From Akkermansia muciniphila (lineage in GTDB: Bacteria > Verrucomicrobiota > Verrucomicrobiia > Verrucomicrobiales > Akkermansiaceae): a DNA stretch of 64,000 nt. Position numbers and translations under genes: made by a program. Position 1 is the stretch's first letter, and each line of letters opens with the position of its first letter. This document shows positions 35,495 to 45,160 of the stretch, piece after piece. The notes under the pieces were generated by a model that saw only the letters and a list, made by a program, of their open reading frames with translations, was not told the DNA's origin and did no database searches. The stretch lies in contig CAMDAD010000012.1 of assembly GCA_945888515.1 (NCBI GenBank), forward strand, positions 27,549 through 91,548. The letters run 5' to 3'.

Positions 35495-37630
35495 TTAGAA
35501 ATCGCGTCGAATCGTAATGCCAAACTGCTGCGGTTGTGCCAGCGATTCGTAACGGCGGGCCTCGTAGTCGATAGCGGGATCATTACCGAAAAAGAAGACA
35601 CGCTGCGCATAATCCTCGTTCAACAAATTACGCACCCAAAGACTCACCGTCCACTCATCTTTGGTGTAGCCGATACTGGCATTCACGTTAAAGAATCCAT
35701 CACGTTTTTCATTGTGATCGTTGGATTCATAAAATTCACTTCGCCCGGTAAGATCCAGCGTGCTGAAAAATCCGCTTTCATGCTGATAGCGACCACCGAG
35801 CGACCATGTCTGCGCGGGAGTGGCGGCCAATTCACGACCACCGCCCGTTCCACCTTTGGTCAGGTCATACGCATCGATCGATGATGTCATCAGACCAAGG
35901 CTGCTGTAGAGCGAGAGTTGATCATTCACCTGCAAGCCCGACTCGATTTCCAAACCAGAAACGTAGGCATCACCCGCATTTTCCTCAGCAAAACTGAATT
36001 CCCCACCCACACCGTCGGAATAGCGCACCTGGGTATTTTCGCGCTGCAGATAAAATCCAGTGAGTGCCGATGTAAGACGACCATCCAGCCAGTTGCCTCG
36101 CACGCCCGCTTCGTAATTCCAAAGTCCCTCGGTTTCAAAAGTCAGCGGATCTTTGGCAGGATCGATTTCCCGAGCATCCAGGTTCAGACCGCCCGCCTTG
36201 TAACCGCGTGCAATCGAGGCGAAACCAAGCAAACGTTCATTGATGTCGTGCTCGTAGGTCAATTTCCCACCCAGCATGGTATCGGAAAAATCAGGAGAAA
36301 ACGAGTCTCCATTACGCGGGTTCAAACTATCCGCCGATGTGTCCACATGTTCTAGTCGCAGCCCGAGAATCAGACGATCACGTTTTGTCAAATCATGCCC
36401 AGCTTGCCCGAAGATCGCATAGTTTTCCGAGGTGAAATCGGTATCCAGACGAGGCACGCGATTCGTTGTGCCGCGCAGGTATTGACTCGATTCAGCTGTG
36501 ACCCCTGCATAGGCGCCCAAAGTCCAGCGGTCGATCAGTCCCAACACGCGCTCTGCATCCGGTGCGGAATCCAGTCTCACCTCCTGCGCGATGTTCCGTC
36601 GTTCACGATCCAGCTCGCTGATCCCCTGATACGATGCCGAGGTCCAGTCCTCATCATAGCTGTAGAAAGAATCCGTGTAAGTGCCTGAGGTGATCGAGGT
36701 CAATCGGACACCTTGCCAGCCATCATAAGTCACACGCACGCTGCCACCGAGCGAACGCTGGAAATCTCTACCCGGTTCATCGCTAAACGTGCGCCGTCCA
36801 TTGTTATCCAGTGCAAATTCATCATAGCCGTTGTCAAGATACGCATGAAAAAACGTCGTATCGACACTCAGATCAGAATTGGGATTCCAGATCAGTCGAA
36901 AGCGCGAAGTCCACTCATCGAGCTCGTTGGTATCCTCGTTCAAGAACTCATTGCGGCGGAACCCATCGCTTTGATTTCGATAAAGCGAAAAGCGGAACAT
37001 CAGCTCCTCTGGATTGCGCTGCAACAGCGGACCGCCGAAGGCAAGGCCTGAGGCAAATAAGTCATCCTGTCCAGCAGTCACCTCAGTCCGACCCGTCCAA
37101 TACGGTGTCGGACTAGCAGAAATCATTCGCACCATCCCCCCTGCCGCATTCACTCCGAAAGCTCCAGCCTGCGGCCCGCGCAGCACTTCCACTTGCTCCA
37201 TATCAAACGCACTCGCCACCGAAGCGATACCGGTGAAATCGATATCGTCCACAAGGAATCGCACGGCAAAATCTGGTGTCTCGCCCTCGAACTGCGAGTT
37301 TTCCCCCATACCACGAATTTGAAAATACCGCGGGCGCGAGGTGCCGCCGGTAAAAGTGAGGTTCGGTGTGCGTTCGATCAAATCTGCAAAATGCCGGATG
37401 TTAGGATTTTTCAAAGCCTCCGCATCATAGACCGAAACACTGGCCGGTATGTCGCTGAGGAGCGATTGCCACAGATCCGATGTAACGACCACCTCTTTAA
37501 GTTCTTTGCTTTGCGCTGCTGGATCCTCTGTTTTCTGTGTGGTCTCTTGTGCGATTCCGCAGGCGAGGGACAATAGGCTCAGCGAGCCTAACGAAAGATT
37601 GCGAGTGTAAAATGATGTGCTGTGGGTCAT
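35495..37630 (-). CDS. TonB-dependent outer-membrane receptor, predicted thiamine uptake
   Basis: From the ATG at 37630 the protein is 711 residues with a signal peptide (ending near LSLACGIAQE). The plug domain begins near residue 50 (KELKEVVVTSDLWQSLLSD, then IPASVSVYDAEALKN and PNIRHFADLIERTPNL). The barrel strands follow and the C-terminus ends in a Phe (GITIRRDF), as expected for BAM recognition. It is the first gene behind a TPP riboswitch, so thiamine or a thiamine-like ligand is the predicted cargo. An upstream in-frame GTG (37660) is a possible longer start. Confidence 0.9.
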   Translation of the reverse strand: MTHSTSFYTRNLSLGSLSLLSLACGIAQETTQKTEDPAAQSKELKEVVVTSDLWQSLLSDIPASVSVYDAEALKNPNIRHFADLIERTPNLTFTGGTSRPRYFQIRGMGENSQFEGETPDFAVRFLVDDIDFTGIASVASAFDMEQVEVLRGPQAGAFGVNAAGGMVRMISASPTPYWTGRTEVTAGQDDLFASGLAFGGPLLQRNPEELMFRFSLYRNQSDGFRRNEFLNEDTNELDEWTSRFRLIWNPNSDLSVDTTFFHAYLDNGYDEFALDNNGRRTFSDEPGRDFQRSLGGSVRVTYDGWQGVRLTSITSGTYTDSFYSYDEDWTSASYQGISELDRERRNIAQEVRLDSAPDAERVLGLIDRWTLGAYAGVTAESSQYLRGTTNRVPRLDTDFTSENYAIFGQAGHDLTKRDRLILGLRLEHVDTSADSLNPRNGDSFSPDFSDTMLGGKLTYEHDINERLLGFASIARGYKAGGLNLDAREIDPAKDPLTFETEGLWNYEAGVRGNWLDGRLTSALTGFYLQRENTQVRYSDGVGGEFSFAEENAGDAYVSGLEIESGLQVNDQLSLYSSLGLMTSSIDAYDLTKGGTGGGRELAATPAQTWSLGGRYQHESGFFSTLDLTGRSEFYESNDHNEKRDGFFNVNASIGYTKDEWTVSLWVRNLLNEDYAQRVFFFGNDPAIDYEARRYESLAQPQQFGITIRRDF

Positions 37631-37752
37631 AGTATATCGTGTGATTGAATGAATATTCACACCCCTCAGCAGTCAGGAAGAGATTTCCACTACCCTGAGT
37701 CCTATCGGCATTCTCGCCAGCAGGAAAACAAAACAACAGATCTCTCACTCTC

Positions 37753-37845
37753 GACTTCCTACGGCGGTGCGAACCGCATCAGGTTCCAAGGGTCCTTCGA
37801 ACGAAGTCTCAGCCGCGCTCTTGTGAAAGAACACCGCACCCCTGT
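37753..37845 (-). promoter_or_regulatory. TPP (thiamine pyrophosphate) riboswitch
   Basis: The minus-strand RNA shows the THI-box landmarks in order: a 5' ACAGGGGTGCGG, the GCTGAGA pyrimidine-sensor loop, then GGACCCTTGGAACCTGATG and GGTTCGCACCGCCGTAGGAAG, the pyrophosphate-sensor side. P1 closes CAGGGG against part of the 3' region. It lies 123 bases upstream of the TonB-receptor ATG. TPP binding should reduce expression of the receptor-permease-kinase operon. The expression platform is not obvious, and a CTCAG...CTGAG pairing in the leader may be part of it. Confidence 0.92.
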
Positions 37846-37999
37846 CAAGATTGCGCCGCAGTCCTACGACCGCACCATCGGCATGGCAAGAAAAAAATAG
37901 CAATTGATTTTTGTGCGCATGGAGCGAAATAGAATGACACTGGGGGAAGTGCTGAAAAAAGACTGTGCAAGGTCGTTGCGCCAGAATGAATGACACCAG

Positions 38000-38557
38000 A
38001 TGAAACCCCTATCTGGAATCATGAAAATCACCGATACGTTTGGATGGGATTGCAGGCACGCGATCAAAGCCCCCAATGAGAAAGTCAGCGAGGGTGCTAA
38101 AGCGAAAAAAGTGCGGTTCAACACCCAAGCGTGGCGATGCAGAACGAGCGAGTATCGTCCACATCTGGAAGCGGAGCGAACATCCCTATGGCATAAGCCT
38201 CAAGGCAACACTTCCCTTACGGCTTGGAAGCGATGAAAAGAGTCATGGTGATATCGAAGTCGCGATGCGTGAACGGATCTCAGGCTACACTGCGCGCGCA
38301 CTAGATCGCATCACCCAACCGGATCAAAAAAATCGTCCCCATTCGCTGCCGACCGCAAGAATTCGTCAACCCCAGTTAGATCGAGGCGGATACGGTATCC
38401 CACGGTGGGGAAAGCAGCAGTGGAGCATTTCTTTGGAGTCTTACGCTAACAGATTTCCATCGTGGGTGAAAAGAACTAGCTGCCTTGTGGGGCAATAGCG
38501 GCGGCGAGATTCGTGCCGGCCAAGAACGCATGGAAGAGGATCGCTGGGAGGCCGCGA
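38000..38557 (+). pseudogene. Decayed integrase-core (rve) transposase remnant
   Basis: Reading across frames gives MRERISGYTARALDRI, then IVPIRCRPQEFVNPS, IEADTVSHGGESSSGAFLW and SLTLTDFHRG, followed by KELAALWGNSGGEIRAGQER. The order matches a known rve-type transposase family: 'iSpaTiDR' helix, 'ipIR...W.v..pG.iEaDtVaHcG.s..G.fvWtLt.tDi.tGWtE...vwn'. Stops (for example TAG, TGA within the tract) and at least two frameshifts kill it. The 3' end abuts or overlaps the dnaE stop at 38558. The stretch 37846-38000 upstream holds no identifiable gene. Confidence 0.62.
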
Positions 38558-41500
38558 TCAGTCATCGATCCATTTATCCAACGATTGCAGCAGCTCGTCA
38601 CTGCGCTTGACATGATACAGTTCGGGCAACTCCAGACTGCATCTCTTGCCACTGCTGTTTTGGAAATGCATGAGCACCGGCGTCTTCCCTGGGTAACCGG
38701 CAATGATATGTCGAATATCCTGTAAGTCATGCTCGCCATGCCGCGTGGTCCATAAAGTCAGCTGAATCGGTCCATTGTCGTTGTTGGCAGCAACGCGTGG
38801 CTTGAGTTCATCGATTTCATAGCCAGTGAGCCTGCGGCTTCCCGTCCGATCATCCACTTGGATCGCGGCCTTGCATTTGATGATTTTCCCAGCTTCAAGG
38901 AATCCCCTGTCGCGCGCAGGAACGAATGACTCGCTCCACATCACCAACTCCGTGGAGCCGGTGAAATCTTCAATCGTGAGAATGCCGAAGGGTTTGCCTG
39001 CCTTGGTCGTTTTCACTTCCACCGCGCGGATCATGCCAGCAAAAGGAAATCGCGCGCGCGCATTGCTGGTGTCCAGATCATCGATGAGGGCAATCTTGCA
39101 GAACTTGTCCGAATCCAAGAGCCCACGAAATTTATCCAGCGGATGCCCAGTGACATAAAAACCTAACAACTCTTTCTCGTGCGCCAGCCTTTCATCCTTA
39201 GGCCATTCCTCGATGATCTCGCCACGCTTCACCGGAGCCACCGGTGGGGCGAAGTCCATGGAGTCGAAGAGCGATACCTGTCCCGAGGCACGATCTTTTT
39301 GTAGCGAGGACGAAGCCGCTACGACCGACTCCAATCGCGCAAACATCGTTGCACGAGTCTCGCCGACCCAATCCAGCGCACCACACTTGACGAGAGTCTC
39401 AAGAATGCGTTTGTTCACTACGCGGGAATCGAGCCGATTGGCGAGGTCCTCCAGCGATTGGAATTCCCCTTTCGCCTCGCGCTCTTCAATCGCGATGGCC
39501 ATCGCCGCCTCGCCGCAGTTCTTGATGGCGGCCAGACCATAGCGGATCGCGGCGGCGCCGGAGGGAGTGGTCTCGGGCGAAAAGCGCAGACTGGATTTGT
39601 TCAAATCAGGTGGTAAAATTTCGATCTTCATGCGATGGCACTCGGCGACGAAGACGGAAATTTTATCCGTATTGTTGATCTCGTTCGAGAGCAGAGCCGC
39701 CATGAATTCGACCGGATGATTCGCCTTCAGATAGGCGGTCCAATAAGAAATGTGCCCATAGCAAGCGGAGTGAGATTTGTTGAAACCGTAGCCGGCAAAC
39801 ATCTCGATCTTATTAAAAATAGCATTCGCCAATTTCTCGCCAATGCCATTCGTTTTTTCACATCCTTCTACAAAAACGGCCCGTTGTTTTGCCATTTCAG
39901 CGGGGTCTTTTTTGCCCATGGCTCGGCGTAATAAGTCAGCACCGCCCAACGTGTAGCCTGCAAGCAGTTTGGCTGCATTCTGCACCTGTTCCTGATAGAT
40001 CATGATGCCGTAAGTGGAGCCTGCGACTTTTTCTAACAAGGGATGTTCGAAAACCGCTTTGGTGCGCCCTTTTTTCACCTCGACCAACTGATCGATGAAC
40101 TGCATCGCTCCAGGACGATAGAGTGCGATCATGTCGATGATGTCATCGATTTTTTCAAAGCCAAATTTCCGGCAGGTATCCACCATACCACCGGACTCCA
40201 GCTGGAACACTCCCATGGTTTCTGCACGGTTGAGAATCTCAAATGTTTTGGAATCTTCCAGAGAAACATCAGCAACGCGAAAGTCAGGAATGTTTTTGCG
40301 GATGTGCGCCTCTGCATCATGAATGACGGTCAGGTTTTTCAGGCCCAGGAAGTCCATCTTTAAGAGTCCGACATAAGTGATGGCACTCATATCGAACTGC
40401 GTCACGACCTCTCCTTCGTTTCCTACGGTCAGAGGAACATGCTCGTCGAGCGGTCGGTCGCCGATCACCACGCCTGCCGCATGAACGCCGGTATTGCGCA
40501 CCAAACCCTCGAGTTTCAGTGCGTAGTCCCATAGCTCATGGTAGGTGGTCGAGCTATCGACTAGCTCACGCAACTCGGCTTTTTCCTTCCACTCCTCCGA
40601 TAACTTCACACCTGGTTTTGCCTCGATCATCTTCGCGATGCGATCCGCCTCGCCGTATGAAACTCCCATCACGCGAGCGACATCGCGAATGACACTTTTG
40701 GCACCGAGTGTGCCGTAGGTGATAATCTGCGAAACGCTGCGACGCCCGTATTTTTCGCGCACGTATTCGATGACCTCGCCGCGACGAGATTGGCAAAAGT
40801 CAATATCCACATCGGGAGGGCTAACACGTTCGGGATTGAGGAAGCGCTCAAACAACAAACCGAAGCGCAGCGGGCAAATATCGGTAATGCCCATGGTGTA
40901 GGCCACCAGAGAACCAGCAGCCGATCCCCTGCCCGGGCCAACAGGGATATCGTGATCGCGCGCCCATTGAATGAAATCGGCGGTGATCAAGAAATAAGAA
41001 GCAAAACCGAGCTTGTTGATTGTATTGATCTCGTAGTCCAACCGTTCAACGATTTCTGGATCCTCCGCTTTTTCTTTGCCGTAGCGACGCTCCAAGCCGC
41101 GAAAGCAGAGCTTGCGAAAATACTCTTCGCGCGGCGAGCCATCAGGCGTGCCGAATTGCGGATACTTCTCCGAACTGGAAGCATCGAGCTTTAAGCTCAC
41201 ATTGCAACGCTCGGCAATCTCTAACGTGGCATCGCAGGCCTCGGGCAAATCAACGAAAATCTCGCGCATTTCCTCTGCCGTTTTGAAATACACTTCCGGT
41301 GTATACCGCATGCGGTTTTCATCGATGAGCTGTTTACCCGTACCGATGCAGATCAAGGCGTCGTGCGCCTCATGATCACTACGATTCAGAAAATGCACAT
41401 CATTCGCTGCGACCAGTTTCACACCAAACTCGTGCGCCAGCTCCACCAACTGCGGTAACACCTGCAACTGTGGACCCAACCCATGATTGTGAATTTCCAC

Positions 41501-42025
41501 ATAAACATTTTCTTTGCCGAAAATCTCGATCAGCTCGCGGAGAGTCTCCGCCGCCTTCGCGCGATCTCCCGCCAGCAACCACTCGTTCACAGGACCAGAA
41601 ATGCATCCAGTGAGACAAATGATACCTTTGGCAAACTGCTGCAAGTCACCCCGATCAACGCGCGGCTTGCCATAATACATGCCTTCCAGATGACCTACCG
41701 AGACAAGTTTCGTAAGATTTTGCCAACCCTCCTTCGTTTCCGCAAGCAACGTCATGTGACAATTGCGCTTGCGACCGGGAATTTCCTTTTTGTCATCCTT
41801 CACCGTAGGGCAAAGGTAAATCTCACATCCCAGTATGGGCTTCACGCCCGCTTTTTTGCATGCTTGGTAAAATTCGATGGCACCAAAAAGATTACCGTGA
41901 TCCGTCATGGCCACGGCTGGCATGCCAATTTCCGCAGCGCGTTTGGCAACATCCGCCGCTCGTGTCATGCCATCCAGTGTGGAGTATTCGGTATGGAGAT
42001 GGAGATGAACAAAGGATTTCGACAT
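38558..42025 (-). CDS. dnaE: DNA polymerase III subunit alpha
   Basis: The replicative polymerase catalytic subunit, 1155 residues (E. coli 1160). It has an N-terminal PHP domain (HLHLHTEYSTLDGMTRA), then the C-family polymerase core with DHDIPVGPGRGSAAGSLVAY and the catalytic Asp pair in VSPPDVDIDFCQSRRGE. FAGYGFNKSHSACYGHISYW follows, and an OB fold (ARFPFAGMIRAVEVKTTKAG, then FGILTIEDFTGSTELVMW) lies near the C-terminus. The -10 box TAGTGT ends 11 bases before the ATG, giving a leader of about four bases. Confidence 0.97.
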   Translation of the reverse strand: MSKSFVHLHLHTEYSTLDGMTRAADVAKRAAEIGMPAVAMTDHGNLFGAIEFYQACKKAGVKPILGCEIYLCPTVKDDKKEIPGRKRNCHMTLLAETKEGWQNLTKLVSVGHLEGMYYGKPRVDRGDLQQFAKGIICLTGCISGPVNEWLLAGDRAKAAETLRELIEIFGKENVYVEIHNHGLGPQLQVLPQLVELAHEFGVKLVAANDVHFLNRSDHEAHDALICIGTGKQLIDENRMRYTPEVYFKTAEEMREIFVDLPEACDATLEIAERCNVSLKLDASSSEKYPQFGTPDGSPREEYFRKLCFRGLERRYGKEKAEDPEIVERLDYEINTINKLGFASYFLITADFIQWARDHDIPVGPGRGSAAGSLVAYTMGITDICPLRFGLLFERFLNPERVSPPDVDIDFCQSRRGEVIEYVREKYGRRSVSQIITYGTLGAKSVIRDVARVMGVSYGEADRIAKMIEAKPGVKLSEEWKEKAELRELVDSSTTYHELWDYALKLEGLVRNTGVHAAGVVIGDRPLDEHVPLTVGNEGEVVTQFDMSAITYVGLLKMDFLGLKNLTVIHDAEAHIRKNIPDFRVADVSLEDSKTFEILNRAETMGVFQLESGGMVDTCRKFGFEKIDDIIDMIALYRPGAMQFIDQLVEVKKGRTKAVFEHPLLEKVAGSTYGIMIYQEQVQNAAKLLAGYTLGGADLLRRAMGKKDPAEMAKQRAVFVEGCEKTNGIGEKLANAIFNKIEMFAGYGFNKSHSACYGHISYWTAYLKANHPVEFMAALLSNEINNTDKISVFVAECHRMKIEILPPDLNKSSLRFSPETTPSGAAAIRYGLAAIKNCGEAAMAIAIEEREAKGEFQSLEDLANRLDSRVVNKRILETLVKCGALDWVGETRATMFARLESVVAASSSLQKDRASGQVSLFDSMDFAPPVAPVKRGEIIEEWPKDERLAHEKELLGFYVTGHPLDKFRGLLDSDKFCKIALIDDLDTSNARARFPFAGMIRAVEVKTTKAGKPFGILTIEDFTGSTELVMWSESFVPARDRGFLEAGKIIKCKAAIQVDDRTGSRRLTGYEIDELKPRVAANNDNGPIQLTLWTTRHGEHDLQDIRHIIAGYPGKTPVLMHFQNSSGKRCSLELPELYHVKRSDELLQSLDKWIDD

Positions 42026-42036
42026 GGTGCGCGCTC

Positions 42037-42066
42037 ACACTAGTGGACAGCGCGGAGACGTGGCAA
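42037..42066 (-). promoter_or_regulatory. Promoter of dnaE, near-leaderless
   Basis: TTGCCA (42061-42066), an 18-base spacer and TAGTGT (42037-42042), 11 bases before the dnaE ATG. Confidence 0.45.
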
Positions 42067-42084
42067 GTTTCATGCAAAAAAAAA

Positions 42085-42176
<92 letters not shown>

Positions 42177-42285
42177 ATTCGCTGCTAGGGGGAAGCGGCG
42201 GGCGCGGAGCTTGTACGAATCCGACGATTTTGTCCAATAAAAAAATCACGTTGCATTTCAGGACTACCGTGCGACATTGGGTTCG

Positions 42286-42795
42286 ATGAATCCTTTCAAA
42301 TTTCTTGCCCCCGCCGCCGCCATCGTTGGCATCACTCTACCTGGTGCCGCAGAACCTATCGCCGAGGGAACAGCGCTGCCCGCTGTCGCCTGCTTAGATC
42401 AATCGGAAAAAGAGGTAAAACTCGCGGAAATCGGCGCCAAGGGCTACGTGCTGGTGTATTTTTACCCGAAAGCCGACACGCCTGGATGCACCAAGCAAGC
42501 ATGCAGCCTGCGCGATGACTACCAAGCCATCACTGACAAAGGAGTGAAAGTTTTCGGTGTCAGCATGGACACGGTCCAGGCGCAAAAAGCTTTTGCAGAA
42601 AAATACAAACTGCCGTTCACCCTGCTTGCTGATAAAGAGGGTAAAGTCGCCGAGGCCTTCGGCGTTCCTCACGTAGCCGGTTTCGCCAAACGCCAGGCAT
42701 TTCTTTTCCTGGATGGCAAACTGGTTTGGCGCGATCTCTCAGCATCCACTGATCAACAGGCGTCGGACGTGCTCGGCTTCATCAACAAGAAATAA
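42286..42795 (+). CDS. Exported thiol peroxidase/peroxiredoxin of the Bcp (PrxQ) family
   Basis: From the ATG at 42286 the protein is 169 residues with a probable signal peptide (MNPFKFLAPAAAIVG, ending near PGAAE). The thioredoxin-fold core has YFYPKADTPGCTKQACSLRD. The peroxidatic Cys lies in PGCT and the resolving Cys five residues on (QAC), the two-Cys arrangement of Bcp. VFGVSMDTVQAQKAFAEKY and FLFLDGKLVWRDLS complete it. It probably reduces peroxides in the periplasm, which would be unusual for a Bcp. Confidence 0.85.
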   Translation: MNPFKFLAPAAAIVGITLPGAAEPIAEGTALPAVACLDQSEKEVKLAEIGAKGYVLVYFYPKADTPGCTKQACSLRDDYQAITDKGVKVFGVSMDTVQAQKAFAEKYKLPFTLLADKEGKVAEAFGVPHVAGFAKRQAFLFLDGKLVWRDLSASTDQQASDVLGFINKK

Positions 42796-42854
42796 CCGCG
42801 CCAGCACTTTTGCTCTGAAATATCCTGCAATGCTCCATCGTAGTATTGTTTCCT

Positions 42855-44099
42855 ATGACACATTTTGCCCGTTTCAGCCTTGGTCTGCTGAGCCTTACGT
42901 TTCTTTCCTCAGCCCAGGAATTTCGCCCGTTGTTTAATGGAAATGACCTGACGGGCTGGAAAGGAAATGGCTACGAGGTGGTCGATGGCACCATCGTTTG
43001 CACACCGAAAGGTAGCAACCTAATGACCGTAGACCGTTTCAGTCATTACATTCTCGATTTTGAATTCAAACTTCCTCCGGGCGGCAACAACGGTCTCGGC
43101 ATTCACTATCCCGGCACTGGCGATGCCGCCTACGTTGGCATGGAGTTACAGATCCTCGATGACACGGCGGAAAAATACAAAGATCTCAAGGATTATCAAT
43201 TTCACGGCTCCCTCTACACCATGCTGCCTGCCAAAAAAGGTCACCTCAAGGCGGTCGGAGAGTGGAATCACGAACGCGTGACCGTCAGGGGGAACTCGGT
43301 GAAAGTCGAACTCAATGGCACTCTCATCACCGATGCCAATCTCGATGAGCTCGAAAAGAAATTCCCGAAACATCAGGGAGTCAAACGTCGCTCCGGTCAC
43401 ATTAGTTGGTGTGGTCACGGCGACCCTGTGGCTTTTCGCAATATCAAAATCGCCGACCTCGCTCCCGTCGCCAAAACTGAAGACTGGAAAAAACAAGGGT
43501 TTTCTCCGCTGTTCGATGGAAAATCCCTAGAAGCATGGAAAGTCGAGTCCGGAAGCGAAGGCCACTGGGTCCCTAGCAACGGCGTGCTTAAATACGATGG
43601 CAAAAGCACTGCGAAGGTCAAGGATCTCTGGTCCGTGAAGCCTTATGGTGATTTCACCATGGTGCTCGACTGGCGCTGGAATGGCCCTGGTCCGGTGATG
43701 AACCGCCCCGTGATCAATGCAGAAGGCAATGAAACTGGCGAAACCTTGCAAGTAGAGGAGCTCGATAGTGGTGTTTATCTGCGCGGAAATATCAATTCGC
43801 AAGTCAATCTCTGGAACTGGCCCGTAGGTTCCGGCGAGGTCTATGGCTACCGCACGAACAAAGGATTACCCGCCGCTGTTCGTGCTGGTGTCACTCCCAA
43901 GGAAAAAGCTGATCGCCCCGTAGGCGAATGGAATCACATGGAAGTCACCATGAAAGGCGATCGCCTGACAGTAGTTCTCAATGGCAAAAAAGTCATCGAT
44001 AACGCCCAACTCCCCGGCGTGAAACCCACCGGTCCGGTGGGCCTGCAGCACCACGGCAGCTCCATCGACTTCGCCAATATCTGGATCAAGGAACTTTGA
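42855..44099 (+). CDS. Secreted DUF1080 protein with two domains
   Basis: From the ATG at 42855 (MTHFARFSLGLLSLTFLSSA signal peptide) the 414-residue protein contains two DUF1080 (3-keto-disaccharide hydrolase-like) lectin-fold domains. The first begins EFRPLFNGNDLTGWKGNGYE and has FELQ-like strands and ending GDPVAFRNIKIADL. The second begins FSPLFDGKSLEAWKVESG and ends PVGLQHHGSSIDFANIWIK. DUF1080 is abundant in Planctomycetes and Verrucomicrobia, and members cleave 3-keto-glycosides or bind sugars. The two domains are only distantly alike. It is not in an operon with a sugar oxidoreductase here. Confidence 0.85.
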   Translation: MTHFARFSLGLLSLTFLSSAQEFRPLFNGNDLTGWKGNGYEVVDGTIVCTPKGSNLMTVDRFSHYILDFEFKLPPGGNNGLGIHYPGTGDAAYVGMELQILDDTAEKYKDLKDYQFHGSLYTMLPAKKGHLKAVGEWNHERVTVRGNSVKVELNGTLITDANLDELEKKFPKHQGVKRRSGHISWCGHGDPVAFRNIKIADLAPVAKTEDWKKQGFSPLFDGKSLEAWKVESGSEGHWVPSNGVLKYDGKSTAKVKDLWSVKPYGDFTMVLDWRWNGPGPVMNRPVINAEGNETGETLQVEELDSGVYLRGNINSQVNLWNWPVGSGEVYGYRTNKGLPAAVRAGVTPKEKADRPVGEWNHMEVTMKGDRLTVVLNGKKVIDNAQLPGVKPTGPVGLQHHGSSIDFANIWIKEL

Positions 44100-44168
44100 G
44101 CCATGATGAGAAAAGGAGAATTACTTTAAGGAACGCAATTCATACACCGCGCAGTAACGGATCCTTCG

Positions 44169-44762
44169 TCAGGCGCGTTCCGCCACACGTGCTAAAATTT
44201 CCTCCATGACTTGGGTGTATTCGGCGATGCATGCGGGTTCGCGTTCGAGTAGGAATACTTGTTTCGAGAGCTCAGCTGCGTCGAGGTAACCGGCATGGAT
44301 GAGCGTGACCAGGGTGTTGATGTCTTTGAGACCGCGATCGGATTCGCGCCTTCCAAAGCGGCGGTCGAGCCGGGAACGAGCGGTGGCATTCACCTTGGAC
44401 ACGGCCATGTCCATGGGGTGAAGCGCGACGACGTTTGTGAAACCTGGCATGGGAACCAAACGTTCACGCCAACCTTTGGGAAACGCATCGGCCAGACGCA
44501 GATCGACGAAATCAGCGTAAAAGCCGTGGGCGAGGTGGTAGCTGTTATCTTCCCCGAGTTCACCTACCAGTTCCGTGCGAATCGAAAAATCATCAGGTTC
44601 AATAAAAAAATCGGCATCGATAGTGACTGCCGCGCCGATTTCAACAGGATCCGCATGAGGAAAAGATGCGAACAGTGAGGATGACCCAAAAAGAATCACA
44701 CGCCTTCCAGGCGCTCGTTCGCACACTGCGGTTACCAAAGATTTTAGTGCCTGGAACTCCAT
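44169..44762 (-). CDS. Nucleotidyltransferase (DUF6036/AbiEii-like)
   Basis: The 197-residue protein starts MEFQALKSLVTAVCE. Its Pol-beta-like nucleotidyltransferase signature is VILFGSSSLFASFPHAD with a following TIDADFFIEP acidic pair. The C-terminal half is helical (DINTLVTLIHAGYLDAAEL). The ATG overlaps the 3' end of the upstream small gene by 19 bases, so they are translationally coupled. Such pairs often belong to AbiE-type or MNT-HEPN-type toxin-antitoxin modules, but no HEPN domain is present. Its target is unknown. Confidence 0.65.
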   Translation of the reverse strand: MEFQALKSLVTAVCERAPGRRVILFGSSSLFASFPHADPVEIGAAVTIDADFFIEPDDFSIRTELVGELGEDNSYHLAHGFYADFVDLRLADAFPKGWRERLVPMPGFTNVVALHPMDMAVSKVNATARSRLDRRFGRRESDRGLKDINTLVTLIHAGYLDAAELSKQVFLLEREPACIAEYTQVMEEILARVAERA

Positions 44763-45085
44763 GAAAGTCGGGTGATTTCGTGTTTGGTAAGAATACCGGG
44801 AAAGGGCGAATAGCCTTTCCATTGCACCGACTCCCACTCTTGATCGCGCAGGAGGTAGAGCAGATGTGCCATGCCTTGTTCCGAGGCGCGGGCTTCCAGG
44901 ATCATGGAGCGCCAGCCCTCGAGGCGGACGCGGGCGGAATGACCTTGGGCGAGCCAGCGGGCGATGTTGGCGAGAGGGATGTCTAACAACGCAGGATCAG
45001 CCTCAATCTTATCGGCAATGAGCCGAAAGCGATCCGCAGAAACTTCGTCGCCGGTGCGTTCGGGTAAGGACGATGCTGGTTGCAT
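44744..45085 (-). CDS. Small helical protein paired with the nucleotidyltransferase
   Basis: From the ATG at 45085 the protein is 113 residues, mostly helical, with charged repeats (DRFRLIADKIEADPALLDIP, then NIARWLAQGHSARVRLEGWR). It ends in WESVQWKGYSPFPGILTKHE. It overlaps the downstream nucleotidyltransferase gene by 19 bases. By position it could be an antitoxin or specificity partner. No known antitoxin family is recognised. Confidence 0.6.
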   Translation of the reverse strand: MQPASSLPERTGDEVSADRFRLIADKIEADPALLDIPLANIARWLAQGHSARVRLEGWRSMILEARASEQGMAHLLYLLRDQEWESVQWKGYSPFPGILTKHEITRLSWSSRH

Positions 45086-45160
45086 GCACACAAGATATCA
45101 CCATAGACGAAAGGTGCCAAGCTAGGATTTTACTTCCATTTTCTTGTGCGATGCAGATTC

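Noticed and set aside
37649..37900. Plus-strand frame over the TPP riboswitch
   Set aside because: Fully explained by the riboswitch on the opposite strand.
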